Source: Bifidobacterium sp. (lineage in GTDB: Bacteria > Actinomycetota > Actinomycetes > Actinomycetales > Bifidobacteriaceae). From it: DNA of 64,000 bases. This document shows, piece by piece, positions 27,128 through 37,125 of the stretch. The translations under genes were made by a program, and so were the position numbers. Each line of letters opens with the position of its first letter. Positions within the stretch are counted from its first letter, which is position 1. The stretch lies in assembly GCA_022649135.1 (NCBI GenBank), contig JALCNP010000005.1, positions 92,680 through 156,679 on the forward strand, given 5' to 3'. The notes below the pieces were generated by a model. The model was not told the origin of the DNA. It did no database searches and saw only the letters and a list, made by a program, of their open reading frames with translations.

Positions 27128-28779
27128 ATCCACGAGCTGAACCACATGTGGCTCAGCCAGAACTCGTAGGGGACTGGCATCGCGGTCCATATGGGGTAGA
27201 AGAACGCGGAGACGAGGCATATCGCCGTGAGGGGGATTCCCATGGCGAGCCTCCATGCACCGGTCTTCAGCCGTGTTCTCAGCCAGTGCGCGACATAGCA
27301 GATCGCCAGGATGATCCACGGGAGGAGCACGATCGAATAGAACGTGAAGGTCGTTCTGTGCATGTACTGGGCCCAGGGGAGCCATCCGCCCAGGAATCCG
27401 GCGAGTACGGCCCATATCTTCCAATCCCCGCGTCTTCTCAGCGCGATGACGATGCCCAGAACGGCGCACAGCGAGCCGAGCCACCATATGAGGGGGTTGC
27501 CAAGGGACGTGACCGCCTCCACGCACTGTGAGTGAGGTGCCAGCGAGCAGGCGCCGGGATGGCCGGAGATCTCCTGCCAGTAGAAGCTGGTCGGCCGCTC
27601 CTGAATGGGCCAGGTCAGCGGGTTCGCCCTATAGTCGTGGTACACGTCGAGCGTCGTGTGGAACTGCCACATCTGCACGTGGTACTGCACGAACGACCGC
27701 AGCCCCTCGGGAAGCCAGGTGACCCCCTGACCCGGATGGTTCCGCGCCCAATCGTGCATGTAGGAGTCGCGGTGGAGGAACCAGCCGGTCCAGTCCGCCA
27801 GATACGTGGCGGCGTAGAGGGGAAGCATGTAGAGTGCCGCCACCAGTCCGTCCCGGGTCAGCCCCGAGACGAGCCACGAGCGGTAGCCCGCCGCACGTCT
27901 TTCGAAGGCGTCCCAGGCCACACTGAGGATGCAGAAGACGGCGAAGAAGTATATTCCCGACCATTTCACTCCGGTGGCGAGGCCGAGAAGAACCGTCGCC
28001 CCCACCCGCCACCAGGAGAAGGCGATTCGCGGGCCTGCGGCATCAAGAATGAGATCCCGAGGGCCGTGCGATGCCCGCCCCCTGTGCGTTCGCGGCCGAT
28101 AGAGCCACCGCGCCCCCCGTGCGTGGGAGTCGATGGCGTAGCGGGCGCGAAGGCGCCTCCGGGCCCAGTCACGGTGATGCAGCAGAAGATTGAAGGCGCC
28201 CAGAGCGAACGTCATGATGAAGATGTCGAGCAGGCCCGTTCGGCTGAGAACGATGCCCACTCCGTCCACGGACATCAGCACGCCCGCCATCAGCGCGATC
28301 GGCAGATTTCGGAACAGCTGCAACGCCACGCGGATGAGTATGATGATGGCGATCGTTCCGGCGATGGCCGTGCTTGCCCTCCACGCGAAAGGGTTCCCGG
28401 CCCCCCCGAAAAGCCTGAGCCCCAGACCGATGCACCATTTTCCGATCGGCGGATGGACCACGTATTCGGCGGTGTCGTACCAGTGATGGGTGTCTCCCGC
28501 AGCGAACAGCACGTCGATGGGGGTCTTCCTCCCGTTCACGAGGAGCTCCTTGGGCCAGTCCCTGGGCTCGCCGGTGAGCATCATCGTCCATGCGTCCTTG
28601 ACGTAATAGGTTTCGTCGAACACGATGGCCCGGGGCGATCCAAGACGTATGAACCGCAGCAGCCCGCCGAGGACGGCGACGAGCATGGTCAGGATCCACG
28701 ATGTCGCGCGATGCGCGCCGAACGGCCATCGCCAGGTTGCCCCAGAGCGAAAAACGCCGGATTTGCTGAGTTCTGGCAT
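27124..28779 (-). CDS. Protein O-mannosyltransferase (Pmt/GT39 family)
   Basis: Polytopic membrane enzyme of 551 residues that transfers mannose from polyprenyl-phosphate-mannose to exported proteins. Motifs: RFIRLGSPRAIVFDETYYVKDA (the family's Asp-Glu pair in the first outer loop), HPPIGKWCIGLGLRLFG, and a C-terminal run of membrane helices. GGAGGG precedes the ATG by five bases. Actinobacterial Pmt proteins of about 500-550 residues match this length. It faces the TetR gene (overlapping stops) and diverges from rsmI, which is a common actinobacterial arrangement. Confidence 0.92.
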   Translation of the reverse strand: MPELSKSGVFRSGATWRWPFGAHRATSWILTMLVAVLGGLLRFIRLGSPRAIVFDETYYVKDAWTMMLTGEPRDWPKELLVNGRKTPIDVLFAAGDTHHWYDTAEYVVHPPIGKWCIGLGLRLFGGAGNPFAWRASTAIAGTIAIIILIRVALQLFRNLPIALMAGVLMSVDGVGIVLSRTGLLDIFIMTFALGAFNLLLHHRDWARRRLRARYAIDSHARGARWLYRPRTHRGRASHGPRDLILDAAGPRIAFSWWRVGATVLLGLATGVKWSGIYFFAVFCILSVAWDAFERRAAGYRSWLVSGLTRDGLVAALYMLPLYAATYLADWTGWFLHRDSYMHDWARNHPGQGVTWLPEGLRSFVQYHVQMWQFHTTLDVYHDYRANPLTWPIQERPTSFYWQEISGHPGACSLAPHSQCVEAVTSLGNPLIWWLGSLCAVLGIVIALRRRGDWKIWAVLAGFLGGWLPWAQYMHRTTFTFYSIVLLPWIILAICYVAHWLRTRLKTGAWRLAMGIPLTAICLVSAFFYPIWTAMPVPYEFWLSHMWFSSWI

Positions 28780-28833
28780 GGCATCCCTCCATAAATCACG
28801 TGTAATAGACCACAGTAGGGGATACTGGAGGGT

Positions 28834-29766
28834 ATGGAGAGCAGTGAGTCACAATCAACACAGGAACCGGCCGAATACCACGACGGCACCCAGGGCTCGG
28901 TGGTGCTGGCGGCAACCCCCATCGGCAACGTCGCGGACGCCTCCGCCCGCCTGATCGATCTGCTGGGGCACGCCGACATCGTCGCCGCCGAGGACACGCG
29001 CAGGCTGTATGATCTGGCGAATCGTCTCGGCGTGCATGTCGGCGGCAGGGTCATCGCCTACCACGACCATAACGAGCACGACAAGGCCGGCGGGCTGCTC
29101 GACGAGGTTCGGCGGGGCGCAACGGTTCTGGTGGTATCGGACGCGGGGATGCCCACCATCAACGATCCCGGGATGGCCATCGTCCGGGGCGCCATCGAGC
29201 GCGGGCTTGCCGTCACATGCGCCCCGGGCCCCAGCGCGGTGCTCGACGCGCTCGCGCTGTCGGGCTTGCCGACGGACCGTTTCTGCTATGAGGGCTTCAT
29301 GCCCCGCAGGCACAGCGAGCGGATTGCGCATCTGCGGATGATGCTTGGCGAGCAGAGAACCATCGTGTGGTATGAGACCCCGCACAGGATCGCCGAGACG
29401 ATGGCCGATCTGCTGTCCGTGTTCGGCTCCTCCCGCCCGATGGCCCTGTGCCGTGAGCTGACGAAGGACTATGAGCAGATTCGGCGCGGTTCCGTGGCCG
29501 AGATCAATGAATCGGTGTCCGGCGACCCTCCTCGCGGGGAGATCGTGCTTGTCGTGGCCGGAGCGTCGGACGAGGAGGCGGAGGCGGTTTCTTCGTCGTC
29601 CCTCAGCACGGAGGATATGGCCGTTCTCTCCATGGACCGCGCGCTGGAGGATGGTCTTCGCATCAAGGACGCCATCGCCGAGGTGGTGCAGGAGCATCCT
29701 CTGGCCAACGGTTCCCTTGCGAACCGCAAGCAGGTGTATGCCGCCGTGCTGGATATGAAAAAGTAG
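28834..29766 (+). CDS. rsmI: 16S rRNA (cytidine-1402 2'-O)-methyltransferase RsmI
   Basis: Cytoplasmic SAM-dependent methyltransferase that modifies C1402 in the decoding centre of 16S rRNA. 310 residues. The SAM-binding fold of tetrapyrrole-methylase type is clear: VVLAATPIGNVADAS, AAEDTRRLYDLANRLGV, VVSDAGMPTINDPG, and CAPGPSAVLDALALSGLPTDRF. GGAGG lies very close (two bases) to the ATG. It diverges from the mannosyltransferase with 54 bases between the starts. Confidence 0.95.
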   Translation: MESSESQSTQEPAEYHDGTQGSVVLAATPIGNVADASARLIDLLGHADIVAAEDTRRLYDLANRLGVHVGGRVIAYHDHNEHDKAGGLLDEVRRGATVLVVSDAGMPTINDPGMAIVRGAIERGLAVTCAPGPSAVLDALALSGLPTDRFCYEGFMPRRHSERIAHLRMMLGEQRTIVWYETPHRIAETMADLLSVFGSSRPMALCRELTKDYEQIRRGSVAEINESVSGDPPRGEIVLVVAGASDEEAEAVSSSSLSTEDMAVLSMDRALEDGLRIKDAIAEVVQEHPLANGSLANRKQVYAAVLDMKK

Positions 29767-29782
29767 CGTGGATGCGGCGGGT

Positions 29783-30151
29783 CTAATCCTCATGTTTCCC
29801 TGATTCCAGAGAGTCGAGCAGGGTTTCGATGGCCTCGGTGACTCCCGGGCCCCCGGCCTGCGCGATGTATTCGAGTAGTGCGGCGTCGGCCCGGGGGTTC
29901 GCCACGATCCAGCGGCGCAGCTCCGGCGCCTGCCGTGCGATGTTCCAGAGAACGTTCATCGGCGTTTCGCGGTCGCAGGCCACAAGCGGCGTGAACTTCA
30001 GCGGCGGCTCGGGGGGATGGAGCCGCGCTGCGCAGGGTGCTGCGGGAGTGTCCAGGAGGGAGCGGGAGAGCAACCGCAGGCGGGAACGGGTGTTCTGCGG
30101 GCCCGGAATGCCGTGTGTCATGCGTTTTCTCGGGCGGCGATGCTCGGCCAT
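29783..30151 (-). CDS. Small protein with a variant leucine-rich repeat-like segment
   Basis: 122 residues. AAGGAGG lies eight bases before the ATG at 30151, supporting expression. The C-terminal half (TPMNVLWNIARQAPELRRWIVANPRADAALLEYIAQAG) resembles one or two copies of the variant leucine-rich repeat seen in actinobacterial hypotheticals. The first 50 residues are basic and Pro-rich. It converges on rsmI with only 16 bases between. Function unknown; it may be a protein-binding module. Confidence 0.7.
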   Translation of the reverse strand: MAEHRRPRKRMTHGIPGPQNTRSRLRLLSRSLLDTPAAPCAARLHPPEPPLKFTPLVACDRETPMNVLWNIARQAPELRRWIVANPRADAALLEYIAQAGGPGVTEAIETLLDSLESGKHED

Positions 30152-30246
30152 GGATGGATCCTCCTTTCGCTTTCGGCGTCTGCGGCCATCGATTGGTGAC
30201 GGGGCCGTCGATGACGGTCACGGCGGTCAGTGGCGGTGAATTGGGG

Positions 30247-31116
30247 TCAGTAGCAGTGCTCTATGGTCATGAAGAATTGGCGGGCCTGCGGGGCGTTGTG
30301 CCAGAAGCGGTTCTCCTCCAGAAGCGCCAGACATTGCGACGGTTTCACCCGGTACTCCTCTATAAGTGCGCATACGATCTCGCTGGCGTGGATGTCCGCC
30401 CGCTCGCGGTCGGAAAGGAGGGCGATGTCGCAGGCCGTTCGCAGCGGGTTGGTGACGCGCAGCTCCCCGATCGCCGTGAGATGCTTTCTGGGCGCCTTCC
30501 TGTTGAAGACGCGTATCGCTCGGCCGACGACCATCGAGCGAAAGTGGGATGATGAGATGATGTCGATGCTGTCGGGGAACGCTCCCCCCAGCCACACCCA
30601 TGCCGCACTGAGCGCGCAGGCGACGGTCTGGCTCGGCGACAGCGCGGCCAGGATCATGCCACGTCCGAACAGGGTGCCTGCGTGCTCCGCCCTATAGGCG
30701 TTCGATCCGTCGAATCTGTGAAGCACCCCCAGACCGGTGAGCATGGTCAGGCTCATCGGCCCGGGGAGATCGCCCGCTCCCAAAACCATCGGCATGTCAT
30801 GCTCGGCGGCCTGCGGGCGTTCCATGCTGCGCAGGGCGCGGGCCGATCGGGTGAGCGCGGTGTGCGGCGCGGAACGTGCGGTGATGGGGACTGGGCGTCG
30901 CGCGCGCATGCTCGCCCCCGGCGGTCTCGCGTGCGGCGATGTGGCCGATGTGGCCTTTGACGCCAGCCAAGGCGCCAGGGCGGCGTTCGTCCGGCGGGGT
31001 GCGGTCTGCGACGGATCCGCACCCGGCACGGTGTCTTCCTGGGGTGCGGGGGGCGGCTCCGGGACGGCGGACAGGGCTGTAAGGGACATGGAAGCGAGAT
31101 TACGTGGTGGGACCAT
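30247..31116 (-). CDS. AbiEi-like hypothetical protein
   Basis: 289 residues from an ATG at 31116; the true start is uncertain (the frame is open to 31266 and another ATG lies at 31089). The N-terminal third is low complexity and Pro/Ala-rich. The C-terminal part (AGTLFGRGMILAALSPSQTV, then AAWVWLGGAFPDSIDI, RVTNPLRTACDIALL) has the pattern of AbiEi-type transcriptional regulator/antitoxin-like proteins that are frequent in actinobacteria. No AbiEii-type toxin gene is adjacent, so a toxin-antitoxin role is not supported. It diverges from metG. Confidence 0.6.
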   Translation of the reverse strand: MVPPRNLASMSLTALSAVPEPPPAPQEDTVPGADPSQTAPRRTNAALAPWLASKATSATSPHARPPGASMRARRPVPITARSAPHTALTRSARALRSMERPQAAEHDMPMVLGAGDLPGPMSLTMLTGLGVLHRFDGSNAYRAEHAGTLFGRGMILAALSPSQTVACALSAAWVWLGGAFPDSIDIISSSHFRSMVVGRAIRVFNRKAPRKHLTAIGELRVTNPLRTACDIALLSDRERADIHASEIVCALIEEYRVKPSQCLALLEENRFWHNAPQARQFFMTIEHCY

Positions 31117-31379
31117 GTCCTGTCCCGCTGCGTTCGGGACATTGTGGATATGTGCAAAGACAGATGCCTCTCCACCGGAGCTCGATGATGTCGCGCCGTT
31201 GGCCCATCCAGCGCCTTTCGGCACGGGGGAGGTCCGTTGTCCGCATACATGCGGGGGGAGAGGCAATCCCCATGGTCGTTCACATCACATCGGGGACGGC
31301 ATGCGTGCCGAAACGGCGGACCGAGAAGTCCGCCCGTGTCTCGCAGGGGCGGAATCGCTCGTCTGTCCCCGCTGAGCCT

Positions 31380-31385
31380 GATAAT
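31380..31385 (+). promoter_or_regulatory. -10 element of a probable leaderless metG transcript
   Basis: GATAAT ends eight bases before the metG ATG, and no Shine-Dalgarno sequence is present. RNA synthesis starting seven to nine bases after the -10 would begin at or next to the A of the ATG. No convincing -35 is seen. Confidence 0.5.
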
Positions 31386-31393
31386 CGTGCATT

Positions 31394-33274
31394 ATGAGTC
31401 ATATTTTGGTGAATGTCGCTTGGCCGTATGCAAACGGGCCCCGTCATATCGGGCACGTTGCCGGTTTCGGCGTGCCGTCCGATGTCTACGCGCGTTACGA
31501 GCGCATGAAGGGCAACGACGTGCTTATGGTGTCCGGTACGGACGAGCACGGAACCCCGATTCTTGTTGAGGCGGACAAGGAGGGGGTGAGCGCCCAGGAG
31601 CTCGCCAACCGCTACAATCGGGTGATCGCCAAGGATCTGTGCGATCTGGGGCTGAGCTACGACCTGTTCACCCGAACCACGACGGTCAACCACGAGCACG
31701 TGGTCCAGGAGCTTTTCAAGCAGTGTCTGAAGAACGGATACATCTACAAGGGCACGCAGAAGGTCGCGATCTCCCCGTCCACCGGCAGGACGCTTCCGGA
31801 CCGCTACATCGAGGGGACCTGCCCGATATGCGGCGCCGAGGGTGCGCGGGGCGACCAGTGCGACAACTGCGGCAACGAGCTCGACCCCGACGAGCTGATC
31901 AACCCCGTGTCGAAGATCAACGGGGAGACCCCCCGGTTCGAGGAGACGGAGCACTTCTTCCTCGACCTTCCTGCCCTCGCCGAGGCGAACCTCGCCTGGC
32001 TCAAGACGCGCGAAGGCTGGCGGACCAACGTCATCAACTTCTCTCTGGGCCTTTTCAGGGAGGTCAAGCCGCGGGCCATCACCCGCGACATCGACTGGGG
32101 GATACCCGTTCCGGTCCCCGGCTGGATCGACAACCCCAACAAGAAGCTTTACGTGTGGTTCGACGCGGTGATCGGCTACCTGTCGGCATCCATAGAATGG
32201 GCGCGGCGCAAGGGCGATCCTGATGCGTGGCGTGCGTGGTGGAACGACCCGGACACGCCCGGCTACTACTTTATGGGCAAGGACAACATCACCTTCCACT
32301 CTCAGATATGGCCCTCCGAAATACTCGCCTACAATGGCCGGGGTTCCAAGGGCGGGGAAAGCGGCGCCCTGGGGCCGCTGAATCTCCCCGAGCAGGTTGT
32401 CGCCTCCGAATTCATGACCATGGAAGGCAAGAAGTTCAGCTCCTCCCGCGGCATCGTGATCTACGTCAAGGACATCCTTGCCCGATATCCCGTTGACGCC
32501 GTGCGCTACTACATCTCCATAGCGGGCCCGGAGAACTCGGACTCCGACTTCACCTGGGCCGAGTTCGTGCGCCACAACAACGAGGAGCTCGCGGCTTCAT
32601 GGGGCAATCTGGTCAACCGCGTGGCGAATCTCATCAGCAAGGACTTCGGATCCATCCCCGAGCTGGACGAGGACTGGATGACCGACGAGGACCGCGCCCT
32701 CCTGGAGGAGACCGCGGCGGCCTTCGATGTCGTGGGCGGACTGATCGAGCGACATCATCAGAAGAACGCGCTGACGGAGGCCATGCGCGTCGTGGGCGAC
32801 ATCAACAAATACATCTCCGCGACCGAGCCCTGGAAGATCAAGGACGGGCCGCGCCGTTTGGGCACCGTTCTCCACGTGGCTGCACAGGCCGTCTCCGACG
32901 CCAACCACCTGCTTGCCCCCTTCCTGCCCCATTCGGCGCAGAAGGTGTGGGAGGCCTTGGGCGGCATGGGCGTGTTCTCGCCTCTTCCGTACCTCAAGGA
33001 GGTGTCCGACCTGGATGACCCTGATTTCACCTATCCGATCATCACCGGCGACTACAGACTCGGGGAGACGGTCCACCCGTGGGTGAGCGAGCCGCTGGTG
33101 TCGGGGACGCCCGTCCCGAAGCCAAGCCCCATCTTCGCAAAGATACCGAAGGAGGCGGTGACGCAGGAGCTTGAGCGCTTCTCCTCCGAACTCGCCCAGA
33201 GAAAGGCGGCGGAGGCCGAAAGGCTTGCGGGCGCGAAGGCGAAGCTGGCCGCGTCGCAGGGCGAGGAGGGCTGA
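31394..33274 (+). CDS. metG: Methionyl-tRNA synthetase
   Basis: 626-residue class I aminoacyl-tRNA synthetase, charging tRNA-Met in the cytoplasm. HIGH-type motif in [16 protein letters not shown] near the N-terminus, zinc-binding knuckle [17 protein letters not shown] (about residues 142-158), KMSKS-type loop as KKFSSSRG (about 342-349), and the anticodon-binding helical domain. The C-terminal extension is short and there is no tRNA-binding EMAP-like domain. It appears to be leaderless. Ends 215 bases before a strong terminator. Confidence 0.97.
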   Translation: MSHILVNVAWPYANGPRHIGHVAGFGVPSDVYARYERMKGNDVLMVSGTDEHGTPILVEADKEGVSAQELANRYNRVIAKDLCDLGLSYDLFTRTTTVNHEHVVQELFKQCLKNGYIYKGTQKVAISPSTGRTLPDRYIEGTCPICGAEGARGDQCDNCGNELDPDELINPVSKINGETPRFEETEHFFLDLPALAEANLAWLKTREGWRTNVINFSLGLFREVKPRAITRDIDWGIPVPVPGWIDNPNKKLYVWFDAVIGYLSASIEWARRKGDPDAWRAWWNDPDTPGYYFMGKDNITFHSQIWPSEILAYNGRGSKGGESGALGPLNLPEQVVASEFMTMEGKKFSSSRGIVIYVKDILARYPVDAVRYYISIAGPENSDSDFTWAEFVRHNNEELAASWGNLVNRVANLISKDFGSIPELDEDWMTDEDRALLEETAAAFDVVGGLIERHHQKNALTEAMRVVGDINKYISATEPWKIKDGPRRLGTVLHVAAQAVSDANHLLAPFLPHSAQKVWEALGGMGVFSPLPYLKEVSDLDDPDFTYPIITGDYRLGETVHPWVSEPLVSGTPVPKPSPIFAKIPKEAVTQELERFSSELAQRKAAEAERLAGAKAKLAASQGEEG

Positions 33275-33413
33275 CCGGGACGTGCGCCCCGCCATGGCCT
33301 CGCGCCATCCGGGTGGGCATGGAGGCCGGCTGCACACACACTGGTTACATAATTCACAGGGAATTTTGAGACAGACACATTCTTCCCCTAAGAATCGGGC
33401 GGTTATATAGAAC

Positions 33414-33464
33414 ATGTCAGAGGTTGATACCGATGGCGAGGTTCCTACAGAACCCCATAACTGA
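33414..33464 (+). other. Possible 16-residue micro-ORF
   Basis: ATG 33414 opens a 16-codon frame (MSEVDTDGEVPTEPHN) that ends 25 bases before a strong terminator. A TATATA-like stretch lies about six bases upstream, but there is no ribosome site. It may be a small leaderless message, part of the metG 3' region, or noise. Confidence 0.2.
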
Positions 33465-33488
33465 ACCCTTCTTCTCTCTCTTCTCTCA

Positions 33489-33522
33489 CCCGGCGGTTCC
33501 CTCCGCCGGGTTTTTCTTTTTT
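33489..33522 (+). terminator. Rho-independent terminator downstream of metG
   Basis: Perfect 8-bp stem CCCGGCGG/CCGCCGGG (33489-33496 and 33503-33510) with a six-base loop, followed by TTTTTCTTTTTT. This is the clearest intrinsic terminator of the window on the plus strand. Confidence 0.9.
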
Positions 33523-33879
33523 CGGACGCCCTCTCCGGACGCCTGTGCCCATGCCGTGCGCGGATGCGGGCCGGGCAGCTCATATGAGCGGGGAGATGCG
33601 TTGGGTTGGGGAGGCGGTGATCGGGGACCGTTCGCTCAGAGGGGACAAACGTTTGTTAGGGTGGGAAAGGATGCGGATGCACGTCCTGGAGCTGCAGACA
33701 TGTGAAGCGGATGGGGGTTGCCCGCGCATTGAACGATGCGACCGTGGTGGCCCCCCGCACCCGGCGACGCACCCAGGATTGCCCATATGAGAAGACCGTG
33801 CGCCCCGGGCGATGTGCACAAGGGGCACGGTGCGAACGACAGGAACGACCCGAAGCCACGCGAAAGGCATGACTTGAGT
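33523..33879. other. Intergenic stretch upstream of the cation ATPase
   Basis: About 357 bases without a supported gene. It contains a 12-base perfect palindrome ACAAACGTTTGT at 33645-33656 with a central CG, the pattern of LacI-family operators. Otherwise nothing recognisable. Confidence 0.45.
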
Positions 33880-36648
33880 ATGAACTCCCCAATCACGACA
33901 GCAACCGGCGACAAGCCGCAGGAAACATGGCACAGCCTTACGGCCGAGGAGACGATGGATGCGTTGAGCACGCGGCGCCGGGGCCTGGAGGGCGAGGAGG
34001 CCGATAGGCGGCTCACGGTGTTTGGGGAGAACTCTCTGGGCAAGCCGCCGAGGACACCGTACTGGAAGCAGTTCGCCATGCAGTTCGCCAGTCCCCTGAT
34101 CGCCGTGCTTATCGTGTGCGGGGCGGTCACCATGGCATTGCACCATTATGTCGATGCGGCCGCCATCTTCGTCGTACTGCTGGTGAATGCCGTTATCGGC
34201 TTCTATCAGGAGATCAAGGCGGGCAGGGCCGTGGACGCGCTGTCATCCTTGTCGTCTCCGACAAGCACCGTGGTGCGTGGGGGCCGTGCCCGCACGATGC
34301 CGACATCACGGATCGTCCCCGGGGACGTCGTCCTGCTCGAGAGCGGCGACCGGGTGCCCGCCGATCTGAGACTTGTCGACGTCAACAATCTGCGCATCGA
34401 CGAATCGATGCTCACCGGTGAAAGTGAGGATGCCGGCAAAGGCACGGAGAGCGTCGAGGAGTCGGCCTCGCTGGGCGACCGCGGCTCGATGGCGTTCTCG
34501 GGAACGATGGTCACCAGCGGCAGAGGCCGTGGGGTCGTCGTCGCCACGGGATCGGACACGGAGCTCGGGGAGATCAACGAACTGGTCATAGGCACCAACA
34601 CGCCGACGCCCCTGGAGCGCATCATGCACCGTGCCGAGCGCGCCATAACGGTTGCGGTGGTTATCGTGGCCGTGTTCGTCTTCGTCGCGGGGGCCGTTCT
34701 CAAATCCGATCCGACCGGCGCATTCCTTTCCTCCGTGGCGCTCGCGGTCGCCGCGATGCCCGAAGCCCTTCCCATAGTGCTTACGGTGGCGATGGCTCTC
34801 GGAGTGTCGCGGATGGCCCGGCACAACGCCATCGTACGAACCCTTCCCGCCGTGGAGACCCTGGGATCCACCACGGTCATCGGCTCGGACAAGACGGGAA
34901 CCCTGACGCAGAACAGCATGAGCGTCGAGATGTATGCCGTGGGTTCCGGCGAGGCCCGAAGCTGTGACGGACCGGATGATACATCCACGGTGGTCCGGTC
35001 GAGGATGATCGCGATACTGAAGGCCGGCGCCCTGACCAATGAGGCGCGACGGAGCCACGGGGGCGGCGCCGAATCCGAAAGTGCAACGGAGTACAGCGGG
35101 GACTCGGTCGACATCGCCATGGCCCGGGCCGCGGACGACAAGAATGCCGTCGTCGCCGACGATCTCGCGGCCCCCGTGGTGCTTGACGTGCCCTATGAAC
35201 CCGAATTGCGCTACTCCATGACGGTTCGTCGCAATCCGGATGGCACCCTTACCCAGTATGTCAAGGGAGCCCCGGACACGGTTGCGCATATGTGCTCCTC
35301 GATGGCCGATGAAGGCGGGGAGCCCCGAACGCTTGACCCCGCGGCGATCCACCGTTCGTATGGCAGCATGGCCGGGCGGGGTCTGCGCGTCATCGCCGTG
35401 GCCTCGCGTGATCTCCCGCGGGACGCCTCCGCCCGCGACTACGCGGATGCCTCCGACATGTGCTTTCTGGGGATGGAGGGCATGCTCGATCCGCCGAGAA
35501 AGGATGTGCGCGAGGCGATTGAGCAATGCTCGCGCGCGGGGATAGAGGTGAAGATGATCACCGGCGACCACCCGCTCACCGCGCGGGCCATAGGCGATCG
35601 CCTCGGACTGAAGAATACGGACGATCCCATCACGGGCAGCGAGATGCTGAATATGGGCGACGACATGCTCAGGGCGAGGCTGAGGGGGACGTCCATAGCC
35701 GCTCGCGTATCCCCGCAGGACAAGCTGCGCATCGTCAGGGTGCTGGAGGACGAGGGCCATACGGTCGCGGTGACGGGCGATGGCGTCAACGACGCCCCGG
35801 CCTTGAAGGCCGCCGACATCGGCATCTCCATGGGACGCTCGGGCACCGATGTGGCTCGCGAGGCCAGTGACGTCGTCCTCACCGACGACAATTTCGTCAC
35901 CATCACCCAGGCCGTGCGGGAGGGGCGGGTGACGTTCAAGGCGATTCGCGGATCCGCCTTCTTCCTCCTGTCCACAGCTGTCGCCGCCATGCTCGCCGTG
36001 GGTGTCAACGTCATCGCGGAGATGCCTCTTCTGTTCACGCCGCTGCAGATGCTATGGATCAATGTCGTGACCAACGGAGTCCAGGACGTCGCGCTCGCCT
36101 TCGAACCGGGGCAGGGCGACGAGCTCGATCAGCCGCCGCGCAGGGCGTCCGAGGGGCTGCTCTCCTCGGTTCTGTGGGGCAGGGTCGCCGTGTGCGGAAC
36201 GTGGATGGCCCTATGCATCCTCGTCGTGTTCCGGACCATGCTCGACCATGGCTATGAGGAGGGTGTCGCCAGGACCATGGCCCTGACCCTGCTGGTGCTG
36301 TTCAACTTCTTCATGGCGATGTCGGCCAGATCCGAGCGGATCAGCGTTCTTCGCGTCAATCCCCTGCGCAACCCCTTCCTTCTCGTGGCCTCGGTCGTCG
36401 CCCTGATAGTGCACGCCGCGGCGATGTACGTTCCCGCAACGGCCCACGTCCTGGGCATGATCGGCCTGTCGGGCGGCCAATGGGTGGTCTGCTGGCTGAT
36501 CGGCGCCTCCGTGCTCGTTCTGAGTGAAGGCGACAAGCTCATCCGATCCATGCTGCGTCGGCGGGGATATGATCGCGCCCGCTGGGGCCTGCGGGCGGCG
36601 GGGCTCAAGGCGCGCAGGGGGATCTCTCGGATGATCGGCGCCGAGTAG
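33880..36648 (+). CDS. P-type cation-transporting ATPase (P2 type)
   Basis: 922 residues from ATG 33880; a TTG at 33874 with AAAGG six bases upstream is an alternative start. It is a P2-class pump: N-terminal cation-ATPase domain (HSLTAEETMDALSTRRRGLEGEEA), TGES in the actuator domain, MPEALPIVLTVAM in the ion-binding helix, phosphorylated Asp337 in GSDKTGTLTQN, hinge GDGVNDAPALK, and four C-terminal helices. Relatives pump Ca2+ out of the cell; some move Na+/K+ or Mn2+. The usual PEGLP is PEALP here. No metal-binding N-terminal domain is present, so heavy-metal export is unlikely. Confidence 0.9.
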   Translation: MNSPITTATGDKPQETWHSLTAEETMDALSTRRRGLEGEEADRRLTVFGENSLGKPPRTPYWKQFAMQFASPLIAVLIVCGAVTMALHHYVDAAAIFVVLLVNAVIGFYQEIKAGRAVDALSSLSSPTSTVVRGGRARTMPTSRIVPGDVVLLESGDRVPADLRLVDVNNLRIDESMLTGESEDAGKGTESVEESASLGDRGSMAFSGTMVTSGRGRGVVVATGSDTELGEINELVIGTNTPTPLERIMHRAERAITVAVVIVAVFVFVAGAVLKSDPTGAFLSSVALAVAAMPEALPIVLTVAMALGVSRMARHNAIVRTLPAVETLGSTTVIGSDKTGTLTQNSMSVEMYAVGSGEARSCDGPDDTSTVVRSRMIAILKAGALTNEARRSHGGGAESESATEYSGDSVDIAMARAADDKNAVVADDLAAPVVLDVPYEPELRYSMTVRRNPDGTLTQYVKGAPDTVAHMCSSMADEGGEPRTLDPAAIHRSYGSMAGRGLRVIAVASRDLPRDASARDYADASDMCFLGMEGMLDPPRKDVREAIEQCSRAGIEVKMITGDHPLTARAIGDRLGLKNTDDPITGSEMLNMGDDMLRARLRGTSIAARVSPQDKLRIVRVLEDEGHTVAVTGDGVNDAPALKAADIGISMGRSGTDVAREASDVVLTDDNFVTITQAVREGRVTFKAIRGSAFFLLSTAVAAMLAVGVNVIAEMPLLFTPLQMLWINVVTNGVQDVALAFEPGQGDELDQPPRRASEGLLSSVLWGRVAVCGTWMALCILVVFRTMLDHGYEEGVARTMALTLLVLFNFFMAMSARSERISVLRVNPLRNPFLLVASVVALIVHAAAMYVPATAHVLGMIGLSGGQWVVCWLIGASVLVLSEGDKLIRSMLRRRGYDRARWGLRAAGLKARRGISRMIGAE

Positions 36649-37125
36649 GCTTTCTCCCGCCGGGGCCGGCGAGACGGCCGCCACCGCGATCGCGTCCGCT
36701 GTGCGCCATGCCGGCGCGTCGGCCCATGTGCGTTCATGTGCGCTTGAACCTCTACCATGACCTGTGGAAATCAGGCGGGAACGCGACCGGCTCCGAAGCT
36801 CATACGATGGGCGCATGACGTTTTGGACCGTTGGTATGCCCGCCGCGAAACGGCGACGGCAGGGAGGGACGATGTGGAACGACGCAGGCCGCGACATTGC
36901 CCGACTAACACGCCGGGCGGAGGCCAACACGCCGGGTTTTCCAAGGTTGCATTTAACAATCGCCCGCATAGAATGAACGACGTTTGCGAATACGACGACT
37001 GTTGATCAACGAGAAGATTGATGCGAGGGAGCGTCGGGCGTGAATCGTGGCGGCAGCGAACGGCCGCGTGCATAAGAAGAGAACACAAGCAAACAATTAT
37101 CAAGGGAATGCGAGGATTTCCTCAC
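36649..37125. other. Intergenic stretch upstream of the ABC exporter
   Basis: About 477 bases with no supported gene; a few open frames of 60-80 codons lack family features. A promoter-like pair, TTGCAT (36947-36952) and TAGAAT (36969-36974) with 16 bases between, faces the exporter genes. Confidence 0.4.

Noticed and set aside
30247..31116. Type IV toxin-antitoxin system (AbiEi/AbiEii)
   Set aside because: Only an AbiEi-like C-terminal pattern is seen; no nucleotidyltransferase toxin gene is adjacent.
36764..36976. A 70-codon frame upstream of the ABC exporter
   Set aside because: No ribosome site, no family features, and the likely exporter promoter lies inside it.
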